A stretch of 64,000 bases of DNA. Origin: Jackrogersella multiformis. Taxonomy: Eukaryota; Ascomycota; Sordariomycetes; Xylariales; Hypoxylaceae. A model generated the notes under the pieces. That model was not told the DNA's origin, ran no database searches, and saw only the letters and a list, made by a program, of their open reading frames with translations. Location: NCBI GenBank assembly GCA_902806575.1, contig CADCXD010000018.1, positions 2,294,001 through 2,358,000 of the forward strand, written 5' to 3'. Made by a program: the position numbers and the translations under genes. Shown here piece after piece: positions 59,628 to 64,000 of the stretch. Every line of letters starts with the position of its first letter. The stretch's first letter is position 1.

Positions 59628-62600
59628 CAGCTTCAAATATGCTCTACTAATTTTTAATAAAGCGCGGCGCGAGATCAAAGAAACCAAATTCCCCGAATTA
59701 GTGCTGCTCTAAGCTGTCAACTTCGGCCACCGGGCAAGCAACCCTCTTACAAAATACGTCGCATTCGAGCAAAATGTATATATCAGACTTTCGGACGAGA
59801 GTCTAATGTGCAACGAATTACGATACGAGCCGCATTATACCACCTTCAGCATGCATTGCCATTTAAAACTCATTTGCTACTTCTCCTTTCTCGCGAACAT
59901 TGACTAGACGGTACTGTTTTGGAGGTGTGAATACTACTATGGTAGCTGTTGTGCGAGTCAAGTAGGAACTCGAGGCAGTTGGGCTAAGTGGATAGTTTTG
60001 CTGGCCAGTTGCAATAGCATGCCGACGAGCCGATCATGTCAATGTCGCCCCTTCGAAATTTCGAAACAAGGCCTATTATGTCTAACCATATAGTTAAAAT
60101 GTCGTTCTCTTCATATACTTTACTACTGAAATCTACAATATCATTATCCTTACAACATTTCATGGCCCGGAATTGTCGGCTATCTTGGCTGCAAATCATA
60201 TTGGGCAATTCAACCTGGCGTTGCTAACTCTCTTTCCATTGGTGTCTGTGATTAGCTAGCCTTACCCTCTCCAACTACCTACCGCCTACCTAGGTGGATG
60301 TGTATCTAGTGTAGAAATATGTGTGTTGTGGCAATGGGTTGGGTCCAATGTTAGGGGTGGTCGCACCGCATGTTCCTTCGATCACTCGCATGTCAAAGTA
60401 ACGATAGAATCTCATGCATCCATCCGATAGAGGGGCATTAAGGCGACTAACAAACCGCAAGTATTCGACGAAATTGCGTTCTAATTTGTCTTGTGACGCA
60501 ATTGTGAGGTGGGCTGACATTAAACAACGCCTCCTTGTTACGATATGCTCGCTCGCAGTGACATGTGAACTATGAAAGCCGACGTCTAGTAGTAGTCTGT
60601 TGGAACCACTTAGGCATGATATAGTAAATCACGGTCAGCGAAGGGAGAGGAAACGATGCACCAAGACTAGCTCTTGCGTCATAGCACAACTCGATTTTTA
60701 TATTTTATATTTTGTAAACATCTCATTCCTTCGGATTCTAATTGATACTTAGCTAAAATATCGGATCTATCTCGCAAGCTCCGAAGCAGAAATATTTATT
60801 CCTCCGATGGCGCCGGTGGGCTCGCCGAGATACGCCACAGCGGTTCGGGCGACAAATAGAAGCGGTTAATACCAGGTTGCCGGTACCTAATGGCGCTTCC
60901 CGTCTTTCGGGCTACCTGCTGTGCATACCTACCTAGGTACCTGGTACATAGAAAAAGCAAAGCGTTATTATTACCATGAACCAGATAGTCGGGCGGGTGG
61001 CTTTTCCTTAGCAGCCACTCAGGGATGGATAAAAGCAATGAAGCTAGACACGTGCATTATAAAATGCATTATACTCTGTTTCTTACAGTTTGAAACAACC
61101 ATAGATCCTGTACAAATATGTACGTCCATATGATTATGGAAACCAATTGATCTTACAAGTCTGCTATGTACCTACACAGTTACATAACTGTTTAGGCGCC
61201 CAATTCGAGAGAGCGTCACGCCTTGTGACTTGTGCTGCGCAAACCCAGCTAGTCTGCCTTCGCCTTCGCCATCTCAGACCACCAGAATGAATTGCTGACT
61301 CGATTTAGGTACTTTTCGCGTCGTTTAACGATTACGACCCAGCAAATTACATACCTACACTAGTAGAAGGGGGACAAGGCTCCGACACAGGGGTTTTTTC
61401 CAACATACCGGGGGGGCCAAGGCGAAGGGGGGGTGGAAAGAGAGGGGCGAGAATCCTCCTTTTGGGAAAACCTAAATTAGACGAACTCCTCGAAATGGAT
61501 AGAAGAGGGCGGACGGATTACAGCTGGTCTTCTCCACGGGGCTAGTGTACTAGGCATCGGAGAGCGGCAGCGCACCACCAACAGCGCAGCGTGGCAGTTC
61601 CGGCTTTACGAGACGTGGATCTGCGACAAGCTTTATTTTCCTTTCCCACCCGCCGCCCGCACGAAGAAAAAAGGAAAAAGAAAAAGGGGCCATCGATGAG
61701 TGGGAAAACCCGGGCCTGGCCGGCCCAAATACAATATGTACTACTAAGTACCTACTAGGCTGGGTATCTAGTGTAGTGTACATACAATTTTACTGCTTGA
61801 CTGACCCGATGGCTTGGGTAGCCCGTCCTAGCTTCGCCTAGCGTGGATTCCAGGGATTTCTAAACCGAGTAATTCTTCCGCGGCGTCCCTTCTTCGATGT
61901 TCTTTGGTACCGATGGCCGGAACCGGTTAGGCTCGGGAGTTTTGCGGATCCTTTCCTTTTGGAGGCATTGCTGTAAAAGCTTCCCCGAGGCTCTTCCCTG
62001 ACGCACGTCCCTTTGGGAATTTGTGGAGAAATGAACTTAGTCAGGTTGATCAGCCACCGCTACGAGCTGGTACCTAGGTACACGACAGCGCACCAGCCTC
62101 GGAACCTTGAATAAGCTTTAATCAAGCTTCTCACTTGCGATCTGCCACTTGGAGGAATTGCCGTCAGAACCGAATGATCCTTCGTACATACGTACCTAGG
62201 TACCTAGGTATTCTTATTAAACTTTCACACCGGATCTGATTGGTTCTTATCATCGAAGATGGTTTCCTAGGAAATGCACGATTGTTCCTTCATGCGCTGT
62301 TGCGCTCTTCACTGCCACGGCAATCGATAGGTAGGTATCATTCAAAACGTCATTAGCTTGCATCAAATTATGCCGGAAGCCACATCCATGATACCGACAG
62401 GAACCCCTATGATAACCAGATCTGCATATGCGCTGTTGCGCCCAAGTCACGTTAATCCTTCCAGCACATCATATCACTATATCGTAACAACGCGGCGCCG
62501 GCGGAAACTCCCGTCCCGCTTCCCGCTCTATGATCCCGTCCAGCCTGTCTTCTTATTAATAGTACTTGGTACCTACATATCTACCAACCCCAGCCTCTTT

Positions 62601-63796
62601 ATAATTCTATATCATTTGCCAAAAATGGTATGGATACCTCTCATAAGTGCTGCTTCGGATGCCGAATTCTTTAATTTTAAAAAGTTAAAACAGCACATGT
62701 TCGGCCCCGAGATTCCCTTTCTGTTAAAAGGACCAAATAAAAGATCCCTAACGCCAACCGAATTCTTAGATCCCATAGCCCCCGTCACCGGTCGTGCTAT
62801 CGTACGTGATGGCTGAAAATGAGGTAAGTCTAGACCGGCTACAGGATGGTAAGGCACTATGTAATCTTCCCCGAGATTGAATTTACGTAGTGTACTTCGT
62901 ATGTACACTACATGCATATGGATGCTTCTCGTAACCTGGTTTTTTTGTGCGAGGGAGGCGGTGCTCGAGGCTTAATTTCTTCAGCCCTTGCGATGATCTA
63001 GCCTTGTTTGCCGGATGCAGGCAAAAGACGGTGTCTAGTGTAGGCATTGTCATACCACGTGAGGGCGGCCCTCTACACTTTGTAAACAATCCCCACGTGG
63101 ACGTAAATCACCATCTGGCAGCAGCTAGACATCTCGGGGGCGTTGTCGAAAGCACCGAACCCTACAAGCGGACACGAGCACAGACACAGGCACAGACAAG
63201 CACGGCCACGGGCACGGTTCAGAGGGCTTGGTGATTGCCAAGAAGACCGTAGTAGATGACTTTCTCGAACTCACTTAAGACATAATTACGTATAACTTAC
63301 CTACCTAGGTAGGTAAGTATGGGCTCGTGCGCGCAGGCGGGCTTGTCTACTGCTTCCGCGGGGAGCATCAATCACCATGTAGTAATAATAAGGCTTAGGG
63401 TCATTCACAAAACCAGCTGCATCACGAATTAGTAGAACACAAGCGTGGATGTCAAAATTCCGTCAATTTCTTGTGTCGAATGTCATAAGGTACAGGGCGT
63501 AAGTGCAAGGGGCCGGAATCTATCTGAGCTACTTCCTAGTACACAGCTACTGGGAATAGGTAGCAAAGGGAAGTTGAGCCAACGTAAAACTGAAAATGTA
63601 GATAGAAGAGGGCGAGGCTATCTTCAATGCCTGCCTATCTACCTTGTCTGCCTCCTCAGCAGGGGACGACCAAATTCAGTGTCAAATCAGATAGACCAAG
63701 TTGTCCATCAATCCTTCCTATTCTCAACTGCAATTCCTAGGACCACAATGCCCACGTCCAAACGCCAGAATATGGCCAAACAATACGGTGAGTTCC
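59628..63796. other. 4.2 kb stretch without supportable genes
   Basis: Contains ACCTAGGT copies near 60290, 60931, 62071, 62194-62208 and 63302, and a G-rich run at 61390-61446. An open frame at 62628-62816 starts with ATG (MVWIPLISAASDAEFFNF) and has no recognisable family. I see no gene. Confidence 0.45.
61390..61446 (+). other. G-rich run with quadruplex potential
   Basis: Four G-runs (4, 7, 7 and 4 G) occur on the plus strand within 57 bp, with loops up to about 19 nt. This is longer than a classical quadruplex, so folding is only possible, not likely. Confidence 0.35.
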
Positions 63797-64000
63797 TTAA
63801 GCCCATTCCACGACACGGGGTCCAAGAGATAGGACGGTCTCCTTCGGAATGGCACCAGCAAAAGCCTCCAGGCGGGATCTCTTTCTCCCAATATAGGTGC
63901 CATTCGAATCGCAATGGTTGTTGAGCATCGTCTGTATTGGTTGGATGATTCCTTCCTGTATCTTCTTGTTCCACTCGGGATGGATCATAGGACCAAGCTT
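63797..64000 (-). CDS. Doubtful partial open frame at the right edge
   Basis: Minus-strand frame entering from beyond the window, 67 codons to a TAA. It reads KLGPMIHPEWNKKIQEG, GRKRSRLEAFAGAIP and SLGPRVVEW, amphipathic and protein-like. Whether it is the last exon of a gene to the right cannot be told here. I do not recognise a family. An internal Met could also start a tiny gene, but that is less likely. Confidence 0.3.
   Translation of the reverse strand, partial: KLGPMIHPEWNKKIQEGIIQPIQTMLNNHCDSNGTYIGRKRSRLEAFAGAIPKETVLSLGPRVVEWA

Overview
The window is nuclear DNA of a filamentous ascomycete (Pezizomycotina). The supported introns are short, mostly 50-95 nt, with GTRNGN donors, CTAAC/CTGAC-type branch sites and YAG/AAG acceptors. 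The proteins are typical of moulds: a Dicer-like RNase III, an FlbA-type RGS protein, a GPI-anchored wall protein and a CYP52-like P450. The intergenic DNA is full of the palindrome ACCTAGGT and (CCTA)n/(TAGG)n tracts, a style I associate with Sordariomycetes. That class assignment is inference.

Layout, left to right. 0-2.6 kb: no gene. 2.6-5.5 kb (+): a large Ser-rich protein of unknown function with an odd 3' end. 6.2-11.0 kb (-): a complete Dicer-like gene (dcl1 type). 12.3-15.0 kb (+): tap42 (PP2A/TOR) and cdc73 (Paf1 complex). 16.4-20.9 kb (-): a GPI wall protein and the RGS regulator flbA. 20.9-34.8 kb: a 13.8 kb stretch with no gene I can support, holding minisatellites and palindromes. 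34.8-43.3 kb (all -): a DUF7053 protein, an Orc4 with an AT-hook and a PHD finger, a CYP52-like P450 and a small disordered conserved protein. 44.3-46.5 kb (-): an F-box/ankyrin protein. 47.4-51.1 kb: an eIF1A-like S1 protein (+) tail to tail with alg3 (-), then a D-amino-acid oxidase (-). 51.1-58.5 kb: no gene. 58.5-59.6 kb (+): a protein with three Cys-rich zinc-type repeats. 59.6-64 kb: no gene apart from a doubtful open frame running off the right edge.

Most genes are housekeeping or regulatory: TOR/PP2A signalling, transcription elongation, replication origin licensing, N-glycan assembly, G-protein signalling and RNA silencing. They do not form an operon-like or biosynthetic cluster. I see no intact transposon, CRISPR array, rRNA or convincing tRNA. 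Exon joins were worked out by hand from splice consensus, reading-frame arithmetic and family alignment from memory. No database search was possible.

The points most worth a second look are: the ACCTAGGT palindrome, about 35 copies by eye and none inside an exon; a protein-like reading frame continuing past the stop of the first gene; the AT-hook plus PHD extension on Orc4; the triple zinc-repeat protein; and a uORF whose stop overlaps the flbA start codon.
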